From Hyperoodon ampullatus (lineage: Eukaryota > Chordata > Mammalia > Artiodactyla > Ziphiidae), in contig OX457063.1 in NCBI GenBank assembly GCA_949752795.1, positions 67,913,783 through 67,977,782 of the forward strand: a stretch of DNA of 64,000 nucleotides, written 5' to 3'. Positions 12,328 to 22,340 of the stretch are shown one piece after another. The notes under the pieces are model-generated. The model was given only the letters and a program-made list of their open reading frames with translations, made no database searches and was not told where the DNA came from. Both the position numbers and the translations under genes were made by a program. Positions within the stretch are counted from its first letter, which is position 1; the number at the start of each line of letters is the position of its first letter.

Positions 12328-13717
12328 TTTGCTTATCTTACTGTGTTTGGGGTCTCCTTTTTGCAGGCTGCAAGTTCGTAGTTCCCGTTGTTTTTGGTGT
12401 CTGTCCCCAGTGGCTAAGGTTGGTTCAGTGGGTTGTGTAGGCTTCCTGGTGGAGGGGACTAGTGCCTCTGTTCTGGTGGATGAGGCTGGATCTTGTCTTT
12501 CTGGTGGACAGGTCCACGTCTGGTGGTGTATTTTGGGGTGTCTGCGGACTTTTTATGATTTTAGGCAGCCTCTTTGCTAATGGGTGGCGTTGTGTTCCTG
12601 TCTTGCTAGTTGTTTGGCATAGGGTGTCCAGCACTGTAGCTTTCTGGTCGTTGAGTGAAGCTGGGTGCTGGTGTTGAGATGGGGATCTCTGGAAGATTTT
12701 CGCCGTTTGATATTATGTGGAGCTGGGAGGTCTCTTGTGGACCAGTGTCCTGAAGTTGGCTCTCCCACCTCAGAGGCACAGCACTGACTCCTGGCTCCTC
12801 AATTTGGGAAGATACGTTGTCTACTCATGTATTCCACAGATGCAGGGTACATCAAGTTGATTGTGGAGCTTTAATCCGCTGCTTCTGAGGCTGCTGGAAG
12901 AGATTTCCCTTTCCCTTCTTTGTTCTCACAGCTCCCGGGTCTCAGCTTTGGATTTGGCCCCACCTCTCCGTGTAGGTCACCGGAAGGTGTCTGTTCTTCG
13001 CTCAGACAGGACAGGGTTAAAGGAGCAGCCACTTTGGGGACTCTGGCTCACTCAGGCCTGGGGACAGGGAGGGGCACAGAGTGTGGGTGGAGCCTGCAGC
13101 AGCAGAGGCCGGCATGAAGTTGCACCTGCCCGAGGTGTGCCGTGCATTCTCCCAGGGAAGCCGTCCCTGGATCCCGGGACCCCAGCAGTGATGGGCTGCA
13201 CAGGCTCCCCGGAAGGGGGGCGTGGACAGTGACCTGCGCTCGCACACAGGCCTCGCGGCGGCGATAGCAGCCCCAGCGTCCCACGCCCGTCTCTGGGGTC
13301 CACACTTTCAGCCATGGCTCGTGCCCGTCTCTGGAGCTCCTCCAAGCAGCACTCTTAATTCCCTCTCCTCGCGCACTAGGAAAGAACGAGGGAAGAAAAA
13401 GTCTCTTGCCTCTTCAGCAGGTCCAAACTTTTTCCCGGACTCCCTCCCGGCTAGCTGTGGCGCATTAGCCCCTTCAGGATGTGTTCACGCCACCAACCCC
13501 AGTCCTCTCCCTGCGCTCTGACTGAGGCCCGAGCCTCAGCTCCCAGCGCCGCCCGCCCCAGCGGGCGAGCAGACAAGCCTCTCGGGCTGGTGAGTGCCGG
13601 TCGACACCGATCCTCTGTGCGGGAATCTCTCCGCTTTGCCCTACCCAGGTACGTGGGGAGTTTCTTGCCTTTTGGGAGGTCTGAGGTCTTCTTCCAGCAT
13701 ACAGTAGGTGTTCTGTC
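12328..13717 (-). promoter_or_regulatory. L1-B 5' UTR / internal promoter region
   Basis: About 1.4 kb upstream of ORF1 on the minus strand. The stretch 12860-13660 is clearly richer in G, C and CpG than anything else in the window, and has a GC-rich palindromic patch near 13548-13566. L1 5' UTRs carry an internal RNA polymerase II promoter, so this is its expected place. The first 100 or so bases are missing, so the initiation site may be lost. Several open frames here are chance products of GC-rich sequence. Confidence 0.7.
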
Positions 13718-13730
13718 CTGTTTCCTTATT

Positions 13731-14097
13731 TATTTTCATTTTGGATGATCTGTCCATTGGTGTAAGTGGGGTGTTAAAGTCCCCCACTATAATTGTGTTA
13801 CTGTCGATTTCCTCTTTTAGAGCTGTTAGCCGTTGTCTTATGTATTGAGGTACTCCTATGTTGGGTGCATATATATTTATAATTGTTACATCTTCTTCTT
13901 GGATTGATCCCTTTTTCATTATGTAGTGTCCTTCCTTGTTTCTTGTAACATTCTTTATTATAAAGTCTATTTTATCTGATATGAGTATGGCTACTCCAGC
14001 TTTCTTTTGATTTCCATTTGCATGGAATATCTTTCTCAACCCCTCACTTTCAGTCTGTATGTGTCCCTAGGTCTGAAGTGGGTCTCTTGTAGACAGC
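13731..14097 (-). pseudogene. L1-A ORF2, endonuclease segment
   Basis: Continuation of element A after insertion B. The minus frame 14039 down to 13731 encodes the middle of the endonuclease, with [41 protein letters not shown] and KMKINKET. The sequence runs into B at 13730 and into block C at 14097/14098. In B the corresponding text continues without a gap, so A lost nothing obvious here. Confidence 0.85.
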
Positions 14098-14195
14098 AAA
14101 AAAAACCTGCAATCAACTCCCACTAGGTTTTAAAGTATGATTTTCCAGGAATTCCTCCTCCCATTGCTGGACCCCCAGGATGGGAAGCCTGACGT

Positions 14196-15384
14196 CAAAA
14201 AAACTGAAACCATTTCATCTAAGATCAGGAACAGGACAAGGTTATTCACTCTCACCACTATTATTCAACAGAGTTTTGGAAGTCCTAGCCCCGGCAATCA
14301 GAGAAGAAAAAGAAATAAAAGGAATAAAAATTGTAAAGGAAGAAGTAAAACTGTCAGTGTTTGCACATGACATGATACTATACATAGAGAATCCAAAATC
14401 CAAAACATGCCACCAAAAAACTACTAGAGCTAATCAATGAATTTGGTAAAGTGCCGGATACAAAATTACTGCACAGAAATCTCTTGCATTTCTATACACT
14501 ATAGATGAAAAATCTGAAAGAGAAATTAAGGAAACACTCCCATTTACTATTGCAACAAAATACCTAGGAATAAACCTACATAGGGAGACAAAAGACCTGT
14601 ATGCAGAAAACTATAAGACACCGATGAAAGAAATTAAAGATGATACCAACAGATGGAGAGATATAACATGTTCTTGAATGGGAAGAATGAATATTGTGAA
14701 AATGACTCTACTACCCAAAGCAATCTACAGATTCAATGCAATCCCTATCAAATTACCAATGGCATGTTTTACAGAACTAGAACAATTAATCTTAAAATTT
14801 GTATGGAGACACAAAAGACCCCGAATAGCCAAAGCTGTCTTGAGGGAAGAAAACGGAGCTGGAGGAATCAGACTCCCTGACTTCAGACTATACTACAAAG
14901 CTACAGTAATCAAGACAATATGGTACTGGCACAAAAACAGAAACACAGATCAATGGAACAAGATAGAAAGCCCAGCGATAAACCCACGCACCTATGGTCA
15001 ACTAATCTATGACAAACGAGGCAAGGATATACAATGGAGAAAAGACAGTCTCTTCAGTAAGTGGTGCTGGGAAAACTGGACAGCTACTTGTAAAAGAATG
15101 AAATTAGAACACTCCCTAACACCATACACAAAAATAAACTCAAAATGGATTCGAAACCTAAATGTAAGACCGGACACTATAAAACTCTGAGAGGAAAACA
15201 TAGGAAGATCACTCTTTGACATTAATCACAGCAAGATCTTTTTTGATCCACCTCCTAGAGTAATGGAAATAAAAACAAAAATAAACAAATAAACAAATGG
15301 GACCTAATGAAACTTCAAAGCTTTTGCACAGCAAAGGAGACCATAAACAAGATGAAAAGACAACCCTCAGAATGGGAGAAAATA
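14196..15384 (+). pseudogene. L1 ORF2 fragment in block C (RT region)
   Basis: Plus-strand fragment running from just before the RT catalytic motif to the start of the C-terminal region. The open piece 14678-15190 (170 codons) differs from A's 5070-4558 by one residue (Glu to Ala in [11 protein letters not shown]). The catalytic Asp is replaced by His, as in A. There is no start, no end and no function. Confidence 0.85.
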
Positions 15385-17017
15385 CGAATAAAAAATTTCA
15401 AAATTTGTTTGGAAAAACAAAAGACTCTGAATAGCCAAAGCAATCTTGAGAACGAAAAACGGAGCTGGAGCAATCAAGCTCCCTGACTTCAGACTATACT
15501 ACAAAGCTACAGTAATCAAGACAGTGTGGTACTGGCACAAAAACAGAAAGATAGATCAATGGAACAGGATAGAAAGCCCAGAGATAAACCCACGCACATA
15601 TGGTCAACTTATCTTTGATAAAGGAGGCAGGAATGTACAGTGGAGAAAGGACAGCCTCTTCAATAAGTGGTGCTGGGAAAACTGGACAGGGACATGTAAA
15701 AGTATGAGATTAGATCATTCCCTAACACCATACACAAAAATAAGCTCAAAATGGATTAAAGACCTAAATGTAAGGCCAGAAACTATCAAACTCTTAGAGG
15801 AAAACATAGGCAGAACACTCTATGACATAAATCACAGCAAGATCCTTTTGGACCCACCTCCTAGAGAAATGGAAATATAAACAAAGATAAACAAATGGGA
15901 CCTAATGAAACTTCAAAGCTTTTGCACAGCAAAGGAAACCATAAACAAGACCAAAAGACAACCCTCAGAATGGGAGAAAATATTTGCAAAAGAAGCAACT
16001 GACAAAGGATTAATCTCCAAAATTTATAAACGGCTCATGCAGCTCAATATCAAAAAAGCAAACAACCCAGTCCAAAAATGGGCAGAAGACTTAAATAGGC
16101 ATTTCTCCAAAGAAGATATACAGACTGCCAACAAACACATGAAAGAATGCTCAACATCATTAATCATCAGAGAAATGCAAATCAAAACTACAATGAGATA
16201 TCATCTCACACCAGTCAGAATGGCCATCATCAAGAAATCTAGAAACAATAAATGCTGGAGAGGGTGTGGAGAAAAGGGAACACTCTTGCACTGCTGGTGG
16301 GAATGTGAATTGGTACAGCCACTGTGGAAAACAGTATGGAGGTTCCTTAAAAAGCTAAAAATAGAACTACCGTATGATCCAGCAATCCCACTACTAGGCA
16401 TATACCCTGAGAAAACCATAATTCAAAAAGAGACATGTACCAAAATGTTCATTGCAGCTCTATTCACAATAGCCCAGAGATGGAAACAACCTAAGTGTCC
16501 ATCATCGGATGAATGGATAAAGAAGATGTGGCACATATATACAATGGAATATTACTCAGCCATAAAAAGAAATGAAACTGAGCTATTTGTAATGAGGTGG
16601 ATAGACCTAGAGTCTGTCATACAGAGTGAAGTAAGTCAGAAAGAGAAAGACAAATACCGTATGCTAACACATATATATGGAATTAAAAAAAAAATGTCAT
16701 GAAGAACCTAGGGGTAAAACGGGAATAAAGACACAGACCTACTTGAGAATGGACTTGAGGATATGGGGAGGGGGAAGGGTAAGCTGTGACAAAGCGAAAG
16801 AGAGGCATGGACATATATACACTACCAAACGTAAGGTAGATAGATAGTGGGAAGCAGCCGCAGAGCACAGGGAGATCAGCTCGGTGCTTTGTGACCGCCT
16901 GGAGGGGTGGGATGGGGAGGGTGGGAGGGAGGGAGATGCATGAGGGAAGGGATGTGGGAACAGATGTATATGTATGACTGATTCACTTTGTTATAAAGCA
17001 GAAACTAATTAAAAAAA
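15385..17017 (+). mobile_element. L1 element D: 5'-truncated, plus strand
   Basis: About 1.63 kb holding the last part of ORF2 and the 3' UTR, ending in a short A tail. Direct repeat agaatgggagaaaata (16 bp) at 15369-15384 and 17018-17033, so it is a standard L1 insertion into block C. It is the same subfamily as B, with an estimated 2-3% difference by eye and an identical 3' UTR type, but in the opposite orientation. Confidence 0.92.
15404..16702 (+). pseudogene. L1-D ORF2 C-terminal fragment
   Basis: Open pieces 15446-15880 and 15905-16702 cover the thumb and the cysteine-rich C-terminal domain ([35 protein letters not shown]). There are stops at about 15429 (the same CGA-to-TGA site as in B) and at 15878-15880. 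The N-terminal EN and RT catalytic parts are absent because of 5' truncation, so it cannot act as an enzyme. Confidence 0.88.
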
Positions 17018-17154
17018 AGAATGGGAGAAAATATTTGTGAACGAATCAACGGACAAAGGATTATTCTCCAAAATATATAAACAGCTCATGCAGCTCAATA
17101 TTAAAGAAAGAAACAACCCAATCCAAAAATGGCCAGAAGAGCTAAATAGACAGT

Positions 17155-17266
17155 AAATATATGGGTCTTGTTTTTGTATGCATTCAGCAAGCCTGTGTCT
17201 TTTAGTTGAAGCATTTAATCCATTCACGTTTAAGGTAATTATCGATATGTATGTTCCTCTTACCAT
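17155..17266 (-). pseudogene. L1-A ORF2 N-terminus
   Basis: The ORF2 start of element A is at 17266 on the minus strand and reads [20 protein letters not shown], with [13 protein letters not shown] after it. This is the first part of the endonuclease. The frame is then cut at 17155 by block C and picks up again at 14097. Confidence 0.85.
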
Positions 17267-17323
17267 TTTTTAATTGTTTCGAGCTTGTTTTTGTAGATCC
17301 TTTTCTTCTCTTGTGTTTCCCAC

Positions 17324-18229
17324 TTAGAGAAGTTCCTTTAGCATTTGTTGTAGAGCTGGTTTGGTGGTGCTGAATTCTCTTATCTTTTGCTTGTCTATAA
17401 AGCTTTTGATTTCTCCATCGAATCTGAATGAGATCCTTGCCGGGTAGAGTAATCTTGGTTGTAAGTTCTTCCCTTTCATTACTTTAAGTGTATCATGCCA
17501 GTCCCTTCTGGCTTGTAGAGTTTCTGCTGAGAAATCAGCTGTTAATCTTATGGGAGTTCCCTTTTATGTTATTTGTCATTTTTCCCTTGCTGCTTTCAAT
17601 AATTTTTCTTTGTCTTTAATTTTTGCCAATTTGATTACTATGTGTCTCGGCGTGTTTCTCCTTGGGTTTCTCCTGTATGGGACTCGCTGCGTTTCCTGGA
17701 CTTGGGTGGCTATTTCTTTTCTCATGTTAGGGAAGTTTTTGGCTATAATCTCTTCAAACATTTTCTCTGGTCCTTTCTCTCTGTCTTCTCCTTCTGGGAC
17801 CCCTATAATGCAAATGTTGTTGCGTTTAATGTTGTCCCAGAGGTCTCTTAGGCTGTCTTCATTTCTTTTCATTCTTTTTTCTTTATTCTGTTCCACAGCA
17901 GTGAATTCCACCATTCTGTCTTCCAGGTCACTTATCCGTTCCTCTGCCTCAGTTATTCTGCTATTGATTCCTTCTAGTGTAGTTTTCATTTCAGCTATTG
18001 TATTGTTCATCTCTGTTTGTTTGTTCTTTAATTCTTCTAAGTCTTTGTTAAACATTTCTTGCATCTTCTCAATCTTTGCCTCCATTCTTTTTCCAAGGTC
18101 CTGGATCATCTTCACTATCATTATTCTGAATTCTTTTTCTGGAAGGTTGCCTATCTCCACTTCATTTAGTTGTTTTTCTGGGGTTTTATCTTGCTCCTTC
18201 ATCTGGTAGATAGCCCTCTGCCTTTTCAT
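17324..18229 (-). pseudogene. L1-A ORF1 pseudogene
   Basis: The RNA-binding ORF1p. The frame is open from 18229 to 17576 (217 codons): a charged N-terminus, a long coiled coil (EKMQEMFNKDLEELK, RITEAEERISDLEDRM), then the RRM (DLWDNIKRNNICIIGVPE) and the beginning of the C-terminal domain (RRNTPRHIVIKLAKIKDKEKLL). Two in-frame stops follow the LLKAAREK motif near 17560-17578. The remaining C-terminal domain can be followed to the normal stop at 17324-17326, giving 302 codons, the usual length. Confidence 0.88.
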
Positions 18230-19139
18230 CTTGTTTATCTTTCTGTGAATGTGGTTTTTGTTCCACAGGCTGCAGGGTTGTAGTTCTTCTTGCTTCTGCT
18301 GTCTGCCCTCTGGTGGATGAGGCTATCTAAGAGGCTTGTGGAAGTTTCCTGGTGGGAGGGACTGGTGGTGGGTAGAGCTGGGTGTTGCTGTGGTGGGCAG
18401 AGCTCAGTAAAACTTTAATTCGCTTGACTGTTGATGGGTGGGGCTGGGTTCCCTCCCTGTTGGTTGTTTGGCCTGAGGCAACCCAACACTGGAGCCTACC
18501 TGGGCTCTTTGGTGGGGCTAATGGCAGACTCTGGGAGGGCTCAGGCCAAGGAGTTCTTCCCAGAACTTCTGCTGCCAGTGTCCTTGTCCCCATGGTGAGC
18601 CACAGCCACCCCCCACCTCTGCAGGAGACCCTCCAACAATAGCAGGTAGGTCTGGTTCAGTCTCCCCTGGGGTCACTGCTCCTTCCCCTGGGTACCGATG
18701 CGCACACTACTTTGTGTGTGCCCTCCAAGAGTGGGGTCTCTGTTTCTCCCAGTCCTGTTGAAGTCCTGCAATCAACTCCCACTAGGTTTTAAAATGTGAT
18801 TCTCCAGGAATTCCTCCTCCCATTGCTGGACCCCCAAGTTGGGAAGCCTGACGTCGAGCTCAGAACCTTCACTCCAGTGGGTGGACTTGTGTGGTATAAG
18901 TGTTCTCCAGGCTGTGAGTCACCCACTCAGCAGTTATGGGATTTGATTTTACCATGATTGCGCCCCTCCTACTGCCTCATTGTGGCTTCTCCTTTGCCTT
19001 TGCATGTGGGGTATCTTTTCTGTTGAGTTCCAGTGTCTTCTTGTCGATGATTGTCCAAAAGCTAGTTGTGATTCTAGTGTTCTCGCAAGAGGGAGTGACA
19101 GCACGTCCTTCTACTCCACCATCTTGGTTCCTCTCTCTT
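18230..19139 (-). promoter_or_regulatory. L1-A 5' UTR
   Basis: About 910 bases between the ORF1 start and the 5' end of A. The start on the minus strand carries 'aagatggtgg', close to a YY1-type site found at the first bases of many L1s. Most of it does not resemble the 5' UTR of B, which fits different subfamilies. A diverged copy of 18765-18855 lies at 14105-14195. Confidence 0.7.
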
Positions 19140-19153
19140 GTAAAATTATTTTT

Positions 19154-19430
19154 TGGTTTTATTTTGTTTATATTCTAGAGAATTTAAGCCCTTTTCTCTG
19201 TTCAGCAATTAGAGCACAAGGATGATGCTTTATATTTTTTCAAAAATCAAGGTGAGCTGGGACTGAGCCAGAGTATTAATTAGATTGAGTTCACTTCTGG
19301 TTAATCCCTTCTGCACCCTTCTACACCACCACTCACTGCTAAGGGCTGACCACTTTGTTCCTGGTAGCATTTGAGCTAAACAGGGTGGCCCAAAGTTTCA
19401 AGTGGCTTTGGTCCATGTTTGGTTTCAATA
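19154..19430 (-). mobile_element. Ancient L1M, right part
   Basis: Continuation of the old L1M of 1470-3425, split by element A. It is decayed 5' region with no open frame. Confidence 0.45.
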
Positions 19431-19460
19431 TATTATTGGTTCTGTTTCTCTGAAGAACTC

Positions 19461-20143
19461 TGATAAAATGGCAAAGGGATTTTTGAAGATGTAATTCAGT
19501 TTATCAATCAGTTGACTTTGGTTAATCAAAAAGGAAATCAAACTGGGACTTCTCTGGCAGTCCAGTGGTTAAGACAATGCACTTTCACTGCAGGGGGCAC
19601 AGGTTCCATCCCTGTTAACTAAGATCTTGCATGCCATGTAGTGAGGCAAAAAAAAAAAAAAAGAAAAAGAAATCAAATTATCTATGTGGGCCTAACCTAA
19701 TCACATGAACCCTTTAAAAGCAGGGTTTTCTCTAGAGAGCGGAGAGTAGCAGAGGAGGAAGTCAGATGGGTTTCAGTGTTGGGGAGTTGAAACCAGGTTT
19801 CTGGCTTGAAGATGAAGGGGGGCACACACAAAGGACCCAAGAGCATCTTCTAGACACTGAGAACAGCCATCAGCTGACAACTAGCAAGGAAATGAGAATT
19901 TTGGTTCAAATAGCCACAGGCAACTTAATTCTGCCAACAAGATAACTTTGAAGCAGATATTTCCCCCCAAGCCTCTGAACAGGAACTCACCTCTGCCAAC
20001 ATCTTGATTTTGGCCTTGTGAGACTCTCAGCTTTGCTATTCTGAGATTCTGATATAAAAGACTCTGAGCTAATAAATGGGTGTTGTTTTAAGCCACTGAG
20101 TGTGTGGCAATTTGTTATGCAGCATAGAAAATAAATATAACCA
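19461..20143 (+). mobile_element. MLT1-type (MaLR) LTR
   Basis: It begins near 'tgataaaatggcaaaggg', followed by 'cctttaaaagcagg' and the 3' block 'aataaatgggtgttgtttt', 'aagccactgag' and 'aatttgttatgcagca', a well-known end of MaLR LTRs. An old solo LTR of about 560 bases without the SINE inserted at 19545. The edges are approximate. Confidence 0.75.
19545..19668 (+). mobile_element. Short tRNA-derived SINE in the MLT1 LTR
   Basis: It starts 'gggacttctctggcagtcc' and ends in an A-rich tail from 19648. It is flanked by an imperfect repeat around gaaatcaaa (19534-19542 and 19669-19677). This is a tRNA-only short form like those at 59591 and 62329. Confidence 0.85.
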
Positions 20144-20440
20144 AGATATAAAGATGAGTTATACTATCAAAGCTAAAGGTAGTTTCTGGTAATGGCCACC
20201 TGCCTTGGTATCTGAATACATGCAGCACTAAAAATTCCACATTTCAGAAAATACTAATTTCTCTCTTTTACTATTCAAAATTCACCCAATAGGATGAGCC
20301 CAAAAGTATTAAGACCATATGTTGTCTAAAAAAGCCTTCTCACAAATCTCTACCTGTTTTTCTTTATTCTGATGCATGTACATTTAAATTTGTAATCAGC
20401 AGCATAAATGTGTCAATGATCTAGAGTGACACTGGCTATC
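20144..20440. other. No gene seen
   Basis: AT-rich, apparently unique sequence between the MLT1 LTR and the next SINE. I see no repeat family, coding frame or regulatory site that I can support. Confidence 0.4.
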
Positions 20441-20453
20441 TAAAGGGTATTGA

Positions 20454-20792
20454 GGGCTTCCCTGGTGGCCCAGTGGTTGAGAGTCCACCTGCCGATGCTG
20501 GGGACACGGGTTCGAGCCCTGGTCAGGGAGGATCCCACATGCCACAGAGCAGCTGGGCCTGTGCGCCGCAGCTACTGAGCCTGCTCTTTGGAGCCCGCGA
20601 GCCACAACTACTGAGGCCCACGTGCCTAGAGCCCGTGCTCCGCAACGGGAGAAGCCACTGCAATGGGAGGCCCACGCACGCGCGGCGGGGAGTGGCTCCC
20701 GCTCGCCGTGGTTGGAGGGGGCCCACGCACAGTGACAAAGACCCAGTGCAGCCAAAAATAAATTAATTAATTTAAATAAATTAATAAATAAA
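20454..20792 (+). mobile_element. CHR-1/Bov-tA-like SINE with AAAT tail
   Basis: Full-length plus-strand copy with a tRNA-like head ('gggcttccctggtggcccag'), a body with 'gagccacaactactgaggcc', and a tail of AAAT and AATT units. Direct repeat taaagggtattga at 20441-20453 and 20793-20805. Confidence 0.92.
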
Positions 20793-20805
20793 TAAAGGGT
20801 ATTGA

Positions 20806-22040
20806 AACCAGAGTAGTGGGGATTGTCCCTTAGTAGGTGAAGACACTAAAAGTAAGCATGGTTACTACATGATGGTAACTTATTAGAAGTCCACTCACAG
20901 AAACTAAATCTCTTTCCTAAAAGATTAAAAATCTGGTTCTTAGGGATAAAGTTGACATCTGCTAGTATATATGTATTATGCACAGGTGTCTCAGTATTGT
21001 AAATTCAACATCTACTTTCACTTGTGTTGAACAACTTTCTGGTTTTAGCTAAATTGTTTTAGAAGATTCTTATTGAAAACCCAGGAGTATGAAGAGTCAT
21101 TTTTTAAAAAAAAGTTTTGAAAGCATGTTTTCTTTCAACGTTAAGCTGTAGCATGTAAACAGTGGTCTGAAAAACATTGTGCTCTTCAGAGCCTTGCTTC
21201 ACATTTCTCTGTTCACCTAACACTGTTCTCACTAAACCTGGGGCCAAGACAGTTTAGTGATTATGGTTAAGGACAAGGAAAACATCAGGAGTCCAGCAGT
21301 TAAAGGTATAAATTTACCATTTATTAGTTGAGTAAATAACAGCATCTATGAGTCTCAGTTTTCTCATCTAAGAAGAATTTCCTTGCAGAACCATTATGAG
21401 GATTATTTCAACAAAGTAAGTCTAGAGTTTATCACTGTTCTGACCCAATTTGTAGTGCATATTTTTATTAATATTTACTCTGAAATCTAATTGTTTTGAT
21501 CGCTCAGCTCATTCCAAATTTCACCAAAAAAATTCCTCAATTGTACTTACTAAAACTTTGCTCTCAATGTTATCATTTATTCAGAACCCTGTTACTTTTT
21601 TGTCAATAGTTCTTCACTCATCATCAAGGAATTAGTACTACGAAAGTCACCAGTCTGAGTTAAGGATGCTATGTATAATGAAGGCTTAGTAGCTTAAAGT
21701 AGGTCCGAAAAGGTATTTTAAACTCAATCCCCTAGTTGTTAATGGGGGATACTTACATTTTCTGTAGGGGTTTATTAGTCCAGACCAGAGGTACCGCATT
21801 ATATTAATAACTTTTCTGTGTTTTAGCTCCTGTAAGCACTTTAGGCCAAATTTTGTTCAGTAATAATCACTGTTATAATGAAATGATAGTGTTCATTTTC
21901 CAGGCTTTGTATCCAAGGTCCAGCAATTTTTTTTTTTTTACACGTAGAAACCATACTCATCAAGCTATTATACTTCATGAGTCTGAACTAGGCCATTTAG
22001 TATTTTATAAGTTTAAAGCAAGACTCTATTATTTATTCTA
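20806..22040. other. Unique AT-rich DNA with a MIR fragment
   Basis: No gene seen. About 21320-21420 contains a decayed MIR ('tgagtctcagttttctcat'). The rest is unassigned. Confidence 0.45.
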
Positions 22041-22340
22041 ACTGTGACAGCATAGCTTTAGAGATGGGCAGCCTCCACATAAGTAATCTGCTGATTAGTG
22101 CGAGTATGCATATCAGAAGCCAGCAAACTCCAATTTGCATTGAATGCCAGCTGCGTAACACCTTATCAGAGAAGCCCAGATACAAGAGTAAAGAAATATC
22201 CCTTCCTTAATTATGAGCATGTGTATGCCAGTGCAAACCTGCATTAGTATGAATGAGCATTCTGGGATAATAAGGTAATGCTATTAAGATTCATTACACA
22301 TTCCTAATATGCATACCAGTACCTCTTAGTGGTAATGTTA
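22040..22340. other. Low-repeat block, possible conserved non-coding element
   Basis: No repeat family is recognisable. It has several sites of the kind often seen in developmental enhancers: an octamer-like ATTTGCAT at about 22133-22140, TAATTA at about 22208, and repeated ATGCAT/TATGCA words. This is an impression from word content. Conservation cannot be judged from one sequence. Confidence 0.2.

Larger units (their letters stand above)
6997..13717 (-). mobile_element. L1 element B: near full-length, nested in A
   Basis: The 3' end (poly-T, 3' UTR 6997-7328) is at the left and the 5' UTR ends at 13717. Direct repeat ctgtttccttatt at 6984-6996 and 13718-13730. The order on the minus strand is 5' UTR, ORF1, ORF2, 3' UTR, about 6.5 kb without the SINE inside it. 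Compared with the older L1M 5' end at 59789, B starts about 100 bases into the 5' UTR, so it is slightly 5'-truncated. It is younger than A, and D differs from it by only a few percent. Confidence 0.9.
14098..17154 (+). mobile_element. Foreign L1 block C inside A (chimeric, inverted)
   Basis: It begins with an A-run, then 14105-14195 is L1 5' UTR in minus orientation (about 5 differences in 91 from A's 18765-18855). From 14196 it switches to plus-strand ORF2 (14196-15384 and 17034-17153). It has no 3' UTR or A tail and no clear target duplication. The right junction shares 'atagaca' with the site, suggesting microhomology joining. The ORF2 part shares broken codons with A: FAHDM at 14357-14374, a TGA before 14678 and a stop after 15190. 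D is nested in it. Confidence 0.75.
3440..19139 (-). mobile_element. L1 element A: full-length, minus strand, hosts B, C and D
   Basis: The 3' end is at 3440 (poly-T on the plus strand). The 5' end is at about 19139, reading on the minus strand 'accaagatggtggagtag', the usual start of an L1 5' UTR. The 14-bp repeat gtaaaattattttt flanks it at 3426-3439 and 19140-19153, which shows that everything between is one insertion plus later nested events. Its own sequence is 3440-6983, 13731-14097 and 17155-19139, about 5.9 kb. Its 3' UTR (with a poly-C patch near 3565-3590) differs from that of B and D, so A belongs to a different, older subfamily. ORF1 and ORF2 are both broken. Confidence 0.88.

Noticed and set aside
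12861..13748. Several overlapping open frames on both strands in GC-rich DNA
   Set aside because: They lie in the 5' UTR of L1-B. GC-rich sequence has few stops, and none has a recognisable domain or consistent start.
14098..17154. Block C as an ordinary L1 insertion with a 5' inversion (twin priming)
   Set aside because: The 3' end, 3' UTR and A tail are missing and there is no clear target duplication, so twin priming alone does not explain it.
20454..20530. tRNA-like A and B boxes at the SINE heads (also at 36779, 54155, 59591 and others)
   Set aside because: These are promoter parts of tRNA-derived SINEs with target repeats and tails, not functional tRNA genes.
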